Below the pieces are notes generated by a model. The model saw only the letters and a program-made list of their open reading frames with translations. It made no database searches and had not been told where the DNA came from. 64,000 nt of DNA from an uncultured Clostridia bacterium (GTDB taxonomy: Bacteria > Bacillota > Clostridia > TANB77 > CAG-508): NCBI GenBank assembly GCA_944388805.1, contig CALXKE010000006.1:1-64000 (forward strand). The letters run 5' to 3'. Positions 36,225 to 43,563 of the stretch are shown here, piece after piece. A program made the position numbers and the translations under genes. Numbering within the stretch: position 1 is the first letter of the stretch; the number at the start of each line of letters is the position of its first letter.

Positions 36225-36827
36225 TTACTTTTCTGTTGCTCTAATAATTAGCCTATTTTTATTACCATTACTGCAAGTTATTAGAGTAACTTCTCTTTTG
36301 GTACTATCTATACTTTCTAATACAGAAGTATCATCTGGATTTGTTGTATACTTGTCAAAAACTGTATAAGTTACTATATTTCCATATAAATCTGTAATAA
36401 GAATTTCATCTCCATTTTCTAACTTATTGATACCTCCAAACATGGAATTATTTATATAATCATGTCCTGCTAGGCATAAATTACCGACTCCATTAACTTC
36501 TCCATTGCCAAATCTTGTTATCGATTTTGTTAATGAATCTTTTGTTGTTTCAATTAATATTGGATATTCTAAATTGATTTTAGAAATTTGAATTAATCCT
36601 ATTACTTGGTAACCTTGGTATTCGATATATGGAATTTTACCTTCTGTATCAGTCTGTATATTTTCGTTTACCTGTGAAATAACTTGTTTTAAGTTTTCGT
36701 CGTTTTGATTACGATTACTGATTATTCTTCCAATAGTTACTATTAAAATGATAGCTATTAGTACTAAAATCAATAGTATGATATTCGAAATTTTTATTTT
36801 TCTTTTTTCTTTACTATGACGTCCCAT
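36225..36827 (-). CDS. Sortase
   Basis: 200 residues. N-terminal membrane segment (about 14-34) and a sortase domain with all three catalytic positions: H122 (LAGHDY), C185 (LITCSNG) and R192 or R196. It cleaves a sorting signal and joins the protein to the cell wall or to another subunit. The GVGNLCLAGHDYINNSMFGGINKLENGDEI pattern points to the class D or a related small sortase, but I cannot fix the class. Sits between an LPYTY-ending protein and the giant Ig-like protein with gaps of 3 and 23 bases. Confidence 0.92.
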   Translation of the reverse strand: MGRHSKEKRKIKISNIILLILVLIAIILIVTIGRIISNRNQNDENLKQVISQVNENIQTDTEGKIPYIEYQGYQVIGLIQISKINLEYPILIETTKDSLTKSITRFGNGEVNGVGNLCLAGHDYINNSMFGGINKLENGDEILITDLYGNIVTYTVFDKYTTNPDDTSVLESIDSTKREVTLITCSNGNKNRLIIRATEK

Positions 36828-36830
36828 TTT

Positions 36831-37799
36831 TTATCTCTTTCTTTTTACTATTTTAAATACTAATATCGTAACTATTGCAATCATAACTACACCTAAAGCT
36901 ACAAATAAGATGATTGCTTCATCATATGTGTAAGGTAATGCTGATGTGACATATTCTATTTTTGGTTTTTGAGTTTGGATGGTAACTTCTGTTGGTACAT
37001 ATTTTGTATCCTCTATCGGTTGTTTTACTTCATAAGCCGTTAAAATTTGTACATCCATATTTCCGCTATCATCTTTTAACCATAACACATATTGATCATC
37101 TTGTTTTGCACCATAAGGTTTTGTTATTTCTAAGTTTTGTGCTTCTACCCAGTTTTCATTGTCTAAGTTTTCTACTAATGAATTATATACAGTATTTAAT
37201 TCATTATACCCTTGTAATTTTACAAATACATTTGTATCTTGATTGTATTGACTTATTTCTTTAATAAGTGTTAACAATCTTTCATATTCTTCTGATGAAG
37301 TTGCTACAGCAAATTGATAGTAATATGTTTTGTTTTGGTCTCCATTAATTGTTATTTTCTCATCTTCTGCTACTGCTTTTACTGTAATCATTTTTGTTAG
37401 TTCGTTTATTTGGTTTAAGTCTGCTATAGTTTTTGCTCCATCTAATGTAATTGCTTTTCCATCTATGACTACTTCACCCTCAGCATTCTTTACCCACATA
37501 TATGTTTGTGAATCAAAATATTGATTTTTTAGTTCTTCGTTCACATATGCAATATGATTACCTTCATTGTCTATTGCTGAATCTTTGTAATCTAAGTTGG
37601 CTTCATCTTTTGAATTTGAAAATGCAAAACTAAAGTTTTCTCCTGTTAAGCTATTCACATAGATTAGATATTGATTATCATTTTCTTTAACAATAATTGT
37701 ATCTAAATCAGCTGCCAAACTTTTAATTTGCAAAATACTTAGTAGCATTATTATTAAAAGTATAATTGTTACTAGTATTTTACTTTTTTTGATTTTCAT
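36831..37799 (-). CDS. Secreted protein with LPYTY sorting-like signal
   Basis: 322 residues. Signal peptide (about 7-29, cleavage probably after SLAA). An external domain of about 255 residues is not recognised. At the C-terminus LPYTY (288-292) is followed by a hydrophobic segment (295-315) and KRKR (319-322). This is a complete cell-wall sorting layout except that the usual Gly after Thr is Tyr. It is the first gene of the sortase operon (RBS AAGGAGGG) and the most likely substrate of the sortase encoded 3 bases downstream. Confidence 0.8.
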   Translation of the reverse strand: MKIKKSKILVTIILLIIMLLSILQIKSLAADLDTIIVKENDNQYLIYVNSLTGENFSFAFSNSKDEANLDYKDSAIDNEGNHIAYVNEELKNQYFDSQTYMWVKNAEGEVVIDGKAITLDGAKTIADLNQINELTKMITVKAVAEDEKITINGDQNKTYYYQFAVATSSEEYERLLTLIKEISQYNQDTNVFVKLQGYNELNTVYNSLVENLDNENWVEAQNLEITKPYGAKQDDQYVLWLKDDSGNMDVQILTAYEVKQPIEDTKYVPTEVTIQTQKPKIEYVTSALPYTYDEAIILFVALGVVMIAIVTILVFKIVKRKR

Positions 37800-37922
37800 G
37801 TATATCCCTCCTTTATTTTGGTCATCATAATTATATATTAAATTTCCAAAAATTACAACTATTTTTTAGCTTTTTTTATTTTTTTACCTTTTAATTACTT
37901 CTATGCTTTTCACAAATAAAAA

Positions 37923-37955
37923 AGAATAGATAATTTAAAAAAATCACCTATTCTA
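37923..37955 (-). terminator. Terminator of the alpha/beta hydrolase gene
   Basis: AGAATAGAT and ATC(AC)CTATTCT arms with an A-rich loop immediately past the hydrolase stop; it reads out into T-rich sequence on the minus strand. Confidence 0.6.
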
Positions 37956-38843
37956 ATTTTTCCTATTTTTCTCGATAAATGTAATAATTTGTTTTGCTAA
38001 TTCTCCTTCTTTTCCCTCGTAACTATGATTCGCACCATCAATATAATAGATATCTTTATCTGGATTAGTAATACATTTGTTCATGAGATCAACCAATTCT
38101 TCTGGCATTTGAACAATCATCTCATTAACATTTCCCCAACGCATAAACAATGGTACATCTATATTATTTAATACTTTTAATTCTTTGTCTTCACCAAAAT
38201 GTGCAAAATTAATATCTTGATAATCTCTTGCATATCTTAAAAATGTTTTGACACTAATTGGATGTATAAATGCTTCTTGTGGCATTATTTCATCTTTTTG
38301 TCCATTTTTTTCTTTTTCTTCTGCATATGCTAAGTATTTATCGAAATTATCTCTTAAATATACTTTTAATGCTGTTGGAATATCTATCAAAGAATTTAAT
38401 ATGATTCCTTTTATGTCATTTACCATATCATCCTGTTCATCTTTTAATTCATTATATGTGTAAACAATTTTCGTACATCCTAAGCTATGTCCTTGTAAAT
38501 ATATATTTTTATATCCCAATTCTTTTAACTTGATAATAGCACCTGTAATATCTTCATAACCTTCTAATACATCTTCATAGATTGTTCCACCAAGCTCTTT
38601 TTCTCTTTTTCCTTGTGTATATCTTCTGATATATTTTACTAATTCACTTCCACGGTTATTAAAGCAAAAATAGTCTATGTTATTTTCATTAGCCACTCTT
38701 GCCATTGTGCTTTCTCTTTTTTTCATGCAATTACTACCCATTCCATGAATAGACAAGATAATGTCCGTTGTTTTATTTTTACTCGTATATAATAATCCAT
38801 CTAATTTGATTCCATCGGTTGCTAAAAAATAAATGACTTCCAT
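37953..38843 (-). CDS. Alpha/beta hydrolase
   Basis: 296 residues, cytoplasmic. The oxyanion-hole region is SIHGMGSN, the nucleophile elbow is GHSLG (about residues 118-122) and the catalytic His is in DGANHSYEGKEGEL near the C-terminus. An acidic residue in MRWGNVNE is a possible third member of the triad. The fold and length fit the serine esterase/carboxylesterase-like branch (DUF1749-like); substrate unknown. RBS AAGGAAGGG upstream. It ends at its own terminator and is not obviously in an operon. Confidence 0.85.
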   Translation of the reverse strand: MEVIYFLATDGIKLDGLLYTSKNKTTDIILSIHGMGSNCMKKRESTMARVANENNIDYFCFNNRGSELVKYIRRYTQGKREKELGGTIYEDVLEGYEDITGAIIKLKELGYKNIYLQGHSLGCTKIVYTYNELKDEQDDMVNDIKGIILNSLIDIPTALKVYLRDNFDKYLAYAEEKEKNGQKDEIMPQEAFIHPISVKTFLRYARDYQDINFAHFGEDKELKVLNNIDVPLFMRWGNVNEMIVQMPEELVDLMNKCITNPDKDIYYIDGANHSYEGKEGELAKQIITFIEKNRKN

Positions 38844-38898
38844 TTTTATAACCCTTCCTTTCTTAATGCAAATCCTGGCTAAGAAACTTCAAACATCT

Positions 38899-39210
38899 CT
38901 ATTTTAGTACATCTAATATTTCTTGTTTATCTGTTACTCCTACAAATGTTTTTATTAGATTACCTTTTTCAAATACCATAATCGTTGGTATACTCATTAC
39001 ATCATATTTGATAGCCAATTCTTGGTTATTATCTACATTGACTTTTCCGACTTTTACTTTTCCATCTAATTCTTTTGCAATATCATCAATGACTGGTGAC
39101 ATCATTCTACATGGTCCACACCAATCTGCGTAAAAGTCTACTAAAACTTTTCCTTCTGCTTTTAATACTTCTTCCTCAAAATTTTTTTCTTCAAATGTTA
39201 ACATACTCAT
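38899..39210 (-). CDS. trxA: Thioredoxin
   Basis: 103 residues with the WCGPC active site (C31, C34), the cis-proline region SIPTIMVFEKG and the usual YADWCGPCRMMSP context. Reduces protein disulfides in the cytoplasm. RBS AAGGAGG upstream. Downstream of a thioredoxin-reductase-like gene, with a dispersed repeat between them. Confidence 0.96.
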   Translation of the reverse strand: MSMLTFEEKNFEEEVLKAEGKVLVDFYADWCGPCRMMSPVIDDIAKELDGKVKVGKVNVDNNQELAIKYDVMSIPTIMVFEKGNLIKTFVGVTDKQEILDVLK

Positions 39211-39234
39211 ATCTTTTTCCTCCTTTATCTTTTT

Positions 39235-39297
39235 TTGTATACAAAAATTTAGTTTTATCTTAACCCTATACAGATTCTTTCATATACAATAAGGTTA
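39235..39297. repeat. Dispersed palindromic repeat, copy E
   Basis: TTGTATACAAAAATTTAG to CATATACAATAAGGTTAA between the trxB-like gene and trxA; both arms are present but more diverged than in copies A and C. Confidence 0.6.
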
Positions 39298-39325
39298 ATT
39301 TTATTTTGTTGCCATTTTGGCAAAA

Positions 39326-40195
39326 TTATGCATTTTCTTTTCTAATATACTGAATTGCTTGCAAACCTGCTTTTGTTCCTTCATATACAGATTTTGATAT
39401 CTGCAATAATCCTCCTACACAATCACCACATGCGTAAATTCCAGGAATATTGGTTTCCATATTTTCATTTACAACAATTCTATCTTTCTTAGTTATAATC
39501 CCTAATTTTTTGGCAAATTCATTTCCACCTGCTACACCAAGCGCTACAAATATACCATCTGTTTTTGTTTTACTGTTGTCGTCAAACTCTACTTCTTCTA
39601 CCTTTTTATCTCCTCTAACTTCACGAATTTTTCTTGTATCAATTTTCACATTATCTGCTCTGATATCAGGTGCTTCTTTTCCATCTGTCAATATCGTAAT
39701 GCTATTGGCGATATTAATCAATTCATTTGCTTCTGAAATAGCATATTTCCCATTTCCTAAAATAGACACATCTTTATTTCTATAAAAGAAACCATCACAT
39801 ACTGCACAATAACTAACACCTTTTCCTTCCAATTCTTTTATTCCTTTTATTTTTGGTGTATTTTTCTTGTTTCCTGTTGCAAATATCACAGTTTTTGTCT
39901 TATAAATTTCTTTTTCTGTCATGACCACATATTGATTTTTTTCACTGAATTGTATATTGGTAACCTCTTCCTTTTTTACATCAATTCCTAAGTTTTTTGC
40001 TTGCCCAATTCCTATTTTATATAATTCTTTTCCAGATATTCCATTTTCAAAACCATAATAGTTTTCTATCCATTCTGTCTTTTCTAGTGCTGATTGGTCT
40101 TTATATAGAATTAATACTTTTAGGTTTGCTCGTTTTGTATATAATCCTGCTGATATACCTGCAGGTCCTGCACCTATTATAATCACATCATACAT
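39326..40195 (-). CDS. Thioredoxin-reductase-like flavoprotein
   Basis: 289 residues, about 20 shorter than usual TrxB. FAD-binding GAGPAG (8-13), redox-active C130-A-V-C133 and the C-terminal GIYACGDCVGG are present. The second Rossmann motif is GNGKYA, but the HRRxxxR motif that holds the NADPH phosphate is missing: the stretch after the second beta strand reads ILTDGKEAPD. This resembles the clostridial enzymes that do not use NADPH (ferredoxin-dependent type). It is paired with thioredoxin. Electron donor therefore uncertain, and no gene symbol is given. Confidence 0.85.
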   Translation of the reverse strand: MYDVIIIGAGPAGISAGLYTKRANLKVLILYKDQSALEKTEWIENYYGFENGISGKELYKIGIGQAKNLGIDVKKEEVTNIQFSEKNQYVVMTEKEIYKTKTVIFATGNKKNTPKIKGIKELEGKGVSYCAVCDGFFYRNKDVSILGNGKYAISEANELINIANSITILTDGKEAPDIRADNVKIDTRKIREVRGDKKVEEVEFDDNSKTKTDGIFVALGVAGGNEFAKKLGIITKKDRIVVNENMETNIPGIYACGDCVGGLLQISKSVYEGTKAGLQAIQYIRKENA

Positions 40196-40371
40196 ACATT
40201 TTGTACCTTTCTTTTATTCAAATCTATGCATAATTTTTTGATTTCATCATGCATATTTTTCTTATATCACGAATTATATCATTTAAATTTCTATTGTGCA
40301 AGACATATACCTTTAGATATAGTATTTTCATTCCATATTTTTTATGCTATACTAATATTAGGTGATTTAAA

Positions 40372-40887
40372 TTGAAATTATTGTTTAAAAATACAACTAC
40401 ATATTCTAAGCATATCTACGATGATTTTTTAAAATTTCACACGAAAAAATTTTCCTTTAAATATCATCTATTTTCATTTGTTGTATCTATGCTAATTCTT
40501 TTTTTAATCATGCTATATGTTCAAAATCATTATTATGGATTAGCAGTTATTTTTTGTGCTTGTTTAACTTCTTTTATTTTATATAGATATTTTCATCCAA
40601 TTGAAGAAATAAATAAAGAATATCATAGTGAAAAAATTACAAAGGAACAAAGTTTTACTTTTTCTTTTTATGACAATTATTTTAAGATATATACCAAAAG
40701 AGAATATTCCATTGTTTATTACAGAAAACTTTATAAAATATTTGAAACAGACACCTTTTTTTATCTATATTTAGATAATAGCCATTCTTTTCTCATAGAT
40801 AAATCTGGATTTAAAAAGGGTTCTCCTATTGCTTTTAGAGATTTTATTAAGAAAAAATGTCCTTTTAAATATAACAAAAAATCTTAA
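40372..40887 (+). CDS. YcxB-like membrane protein
   Basis: 171 residues. Two membrane segments (about 33-50 and 54-71) followed by a soluble domain with FSFYDNYFKIYTKREYSIVYYRKLYKIFETDTFFYLYLDNSHSFLIDKSGF. This matches the YcxB-like group of unknown function. The start is TTG with AGGTGA six bases upstream. It is alone on the plus strand between trxB-like and hisS genes. Confidence 0.7.
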   Translation: MKLLFKNTTTYSKHIYDDFLKFHTKKFSFKYHLFSFVVSMLILFLIMLYVQNHYYGLAVIFCACLTSFILYRYFHPIEEINKEYHSEKITKEQSFTFSFYDNYFKIYTKREYSIVYYRKLYKIFETDTFFYLYLDNSHSFLIDKSGFKKGSPIAFRDFIKKKCPFKYNKKS

Positions 40888-40924
40888 ATAGGGTTAATAT
40901 AAAAGTAGATTTTCCTATACAATA
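40886..40924. repeat. Half copy F of the TTGTATAGG repeat (reverse orientation)
   Basis: Reads on the minus strand as TTGTATAGGAAAATCTAC followed by TTTTATATTAACCCTAT, overlapping the last base of the YcxB-like gene stop. Confidence 0.5.
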
Positions 40925-40925
40925 A

Positions 40926-40962
40926 AAACACAGTTTTAAAAATATATAAACTGTGTTTTTTA
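40926..40962. terminator. Terminator between YcxB-like and hisS genes
   Basis: AAAACACAGTTT and AAACTGTGTTTT arms with T-runs on both sides; suited to both convergent genes. Confidence 0.8.
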
Positions 40963-40968
40963 TTTTTC

Positions 40969-42291
40969 TTATTTTTTATTTTCTATCGCTTCTCTTATTT
41001 TCTCCTCATCCATAGGTAATTTTTCTTCATTTCCTGTTTTCATATCTTTTAATGTGATTTCTTTTGCATTGATTTCATCCTCACCTAATACAATAACATA
41101 TGGAATTTCTAATTTATCTGCATATTTGAATTTTGCTTTTAGCTTTTTATTATTTAAATAAATTTCTGTATTGATACCAATACTTCTTAATTTGGTTGCT
41201 AGTTTTATTGGTTCCTCTAAATTTTCTATCATAGGAATAATTAAAATATCCGCTACTGATTTTCTATCAGCTTTTACAATGTTTAATTCATTTAATTTAT
41301 AAAATAATCTTGTTAATCCAATAGAAACGCCAACACCTGGTAGGCTTTTATCTGTATAATATTCTGCTAGATTTTCATATCTTCCTCCAGAACATACACT
41401 TCCAATTTCTCTATAATCATTTAAAAATGTTTCATAAACCGTTCCTGTATAATAATCTAATCCTCTTGCAATGGTTAAATCTACTTTAAAGTTTGTATCT
41501 GGAACACCAAATACTCTTACATTTTTTACAACTGTTTTTAATTCTTCTACGCCTCTTAAATAAGTTTCATTTTGGATTCCTAAGTTTTCTAATTTTTCTA
41601 TTTTTTCATCAGAAGTTCCTTCGATTTCTATAAAGTTGATAATATTGTTTATTTGTTTTTCTTGTAATCCTAACTTTTTAAATTCTTCTATAACGGCTTC
41701 TTTTCCTATTTTTTCAATTTTATCAATAATTCTTAATATCTCAACTGCATTTTCTTTTTGTTCAACACTCTCAAATAATCCATTTAAAATTCTTCTGTTA
41801 TTTATTTTTATGGTAAAATCTTCAAATCCTAATTCTCTAAATATTGTATAAATGATTGCAGGAATTTCAGCATCATTGATTAAGTCTAATTCTCCATCTC
41901 CAATAATATCGATATCACATTGATAAAATTCTCTGTATCTTCCTTTTTGTGCTCTTTCTCCTCTATACACTTTTCCAATTTGATATCTTCTAAATGGAAA
42001 ACTTAAATTTCCATAATTTTTTGCTACATATTTTGCAAGTGGTACAGTTAAATCAAAACGTAAAGCTAAGTCTGTATCACCTTTTTGAAAACGATAAATT
42101 TGTTTTTCTGTTTCTCCACCAGCTTTTGCAAGCAATACTTCTGCAAGTTCAATTACTGGTGTATCTAAAGGTAAAAATCCAAACTTTTTATATGTTTTCT
42201 CTATTTTTTCCTTCATTTGATTAAATAAAATTTGTTCATTTGGTAGCAATTCCATAAATCCGGCTAATGTTCTTGGTTCTATTTTTTTCAT
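40969..42291 (-). CDS. hisS: Histidyl-tRNA synthetase
   Basis: 440 residues, class II synthetase for tRNA-His. Motif 2 is PFRRYQIGKVYRGERAQKGRYREFYQCDIDIIG. The histidine-specific motifs RGLDYYTGTVYE and GSVCSGGRYENL are present, and the C-terminal anticodon-binding domain starts at about residue 345. No T-box was seen upstream. A GGACTAGATT hairpin upstream is the terminator of the preceding minus-strand gene. Confidence 0.97.
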   Translation of the reverse strand: MKKIEPRTLAGFMELLPNEQILFNQMKEKIEKTYKKFGFLPLDTPVIELAEVLLAKAGGETEKQIYRFQKGDTDLALRFDLTVPLAKYVAKNYGNLSFPFRRYQIGKVYRGERAQKGRYREFYQCDIDIIGDGELDLINDAEIPAIIYTIFRELGFEDFTIKINNRRILNGLFESVEQKENAVEILRIIDKIEKIGKEAVIEEFKKLGLQEKQINNIINFIEIEGTSDEKIEKLENLGIQNETYLRGVEELKTVVKNVRVFGVPDTNFKVDLTIARGLDYYTGTVYETFLNDYREIGSVCSGGRYENLAEYYTDKSLPGVGVSIGLTRLFYKLNELNIVKADRKSVADILIIPMIENLEEPIKLATKLRSIGINTEIYLNNKKLKAKFKYADKLEIPYVIVLGEDEINAKEITLKDMKTGNEEKLPMDEEKIREAIENKK

Positions 42292-42378
42292 GGCATTTTT
42301 CCTTTCTTTATTCTTTTTTATTCTCTTTATTTCATATAATTTTATTGTATCTTTATATTTTTATAAATTTTTAATACC

Positions 42379-42406
42379 GGACTAGATTACACTATTAATC
42401 TAGTCC
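42379..42406 (-). terminator. Terminator of the small hypothetical gene
   Basis: GGACTAGATT and AATCTAGTCC form a ten-base stem with an eight-base loop, about 25 bases past the stop at 42432. Confidence 0.6.
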
Positions 42407-42431
42407 TAATTTTTGAGTCTTTAAAATAGAT

Positions 42432-42674
42432 TTATTGTGTTATACACAAATCGTTTTTTTCAGCTATTCTAATGGAAATTTCAAGACTATTACACCAATA
42501 TTGCGTCTCCCCGTTTCCATTCTTCACTTCCAAGTAACCACCACCATCTATTTGTATAAAATAGATGATTTTCTTTCCATAGAAAATTGCCATAGCATCT
42601 CCACTATAGCTTTCTATAAAATGGTATCCTCTTTTCCGTAACCGATTTAAATTTTTGATTTCAACACCAATCAT
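42432..42674 (-). CDS. Small hypothetical protein
   Basis: 80 residues, no membrane segment. Beta-rich appearance with Gly-rich turns (IQIDGGGYLEVKNGNGE). Not recognised. GGAGGAG eight bases before the ATG and a terminator after the stop support a real gene. It lies between hisS and a metallo-beta-lactamase-fold gene. Confidence 0.6.
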   Translation of the reverse strand: MIGVEIKNLNRLRKRGYHFIESYSGDAMAIFYGKKIIYFIQIDGGGYLEVKNGNGETQYWCNSLEISIRIAEKNDLCITQ

Positions 42675-42743
42675 TCTGACTCCTCCTTCTGAAATGTTGA
42701 ATTTTCAATTTCTAAACAAGTATACTACATAATTGGTTAACTT

Positions 42744-43391
42744 TCAATACAATTTAGGCTTTAATTCCAAATATATTGGTTTTTCTTCTTTTATCATTGT
42801 TGCTTTTCCATGTCCTGGATAAACAATTGTGTCATCTGGAAGTTTTAACAATTTATTCGTTATTGAATCCATAATATCTTCTATACTTCCTGTTGGTAAA
42901 TCTGTTCTTCCCCATGTTCCTCGAAACATAGTATCTCCCGAAAACACACATCCTTCTTTCTCACAATATAAACTACTTGATCCCTTTGTATGTCCTGGCG
43001 TATGGATAACTTTAAATTCTAATTCTCCCAAATGTATTAAATCATTATCATCAATTCTTGAATCTGCCTCTAACTCTATTGGAGGTAAATCAATTATTGC
43101 TGAAAGATTAATGTTTATATCATTTAATCCTACACTATCAAATCGATGAATCAATACTTTTCCTCCACATTGATTTTTCAATTCTGTTACACCTGCTATA
43201 TGATCTCCATGACAATGTGTAAGATAGATATATTTTAGATTTCCATTTAAAATATGTATCATTTCAGCAATTTCATTCACATCCCCCGCTGGATCTATCA
43301 CCATAGTTTCTTTGCTTTTTTCATCAAAGATAATATAGCAATTGGTTGGATCGCCTACCCATGTATTAATCTTTCGTTCTTTTAAAATCAT
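42744..43391 (-). CDS. Metallo-beta-lactamase-fold hydrolase (glyoxalase II-like)
   Basis: 215 residues. The metal motif is THCHGDH, with further ligands in HTPGHT, FSGDTMF and YPGHG, as in the small MBL-fold proteins annotated as hydroxyacylglutathione hydrolase-like. AAAGGAGG lies before the ATG at 43391. An in-frame extension to 43499 runs into a palindromic element and is rejected. Substrate unknown. Confidence 0.9.
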   Translation of the reverse strand: MILKERKINTWVGDPTNCYIIFDEKSKETMVIDPAGDVNEIAEMIHILNGNLKYIYLTHCHGDHIAGVTELKNQCGGKVLIHRFDSVGLNDININLSAIIDLPPIELEADSRIDDNDLIHLGELEFKVIHTPGHTKGSSSLYCEKEGCVFSGDTMFRGTWGRTDLPTGSIEDIMDSITNKLLKLPDDTIVYPGHGKATMIKEEKPIYLELKPKLY

Positions 43392-43412
43392 ACTTCCTCC
43401 TTTAGTTTTTTT

Positions 43413-43545
43413 GGAATGAACAAATCGGGAAATTGGGGACGGACTCATTTTTCCCTTTTTAACTAAATTTAATATTTTTATAAAATACTTTATGAACAAA
43501 AAGGGAAAAATGAGTCCGTCCCCAATTTCCCGATTTGCCCATTCC
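43413..43545. repeat. Inverted-repeat element, 133 bases, sharing arms with the 20 kb element
   Basis: Arms of 48 bases (43413-43460 and 43498-43545) are almost perfectly complementary and contain GGGGACGGACTCATTTTTCC, identical to the outer arms of the element at 20116. The loop is short and AT-rich. No coding content. It lies between the MBL-fold gene and rel. Confidence 0.8.
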
Positions 43546-43563
43546 CTTTGGCAACTTTCTTTT

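Noticed and set aside
43392..43499. N-terminal extension of the metallo-beta-lactamase-fold protein
   Set aside because: The extra 36 residues are translation of the 43413 inverted repeat; AAAGGAGG sets the start at 43391.
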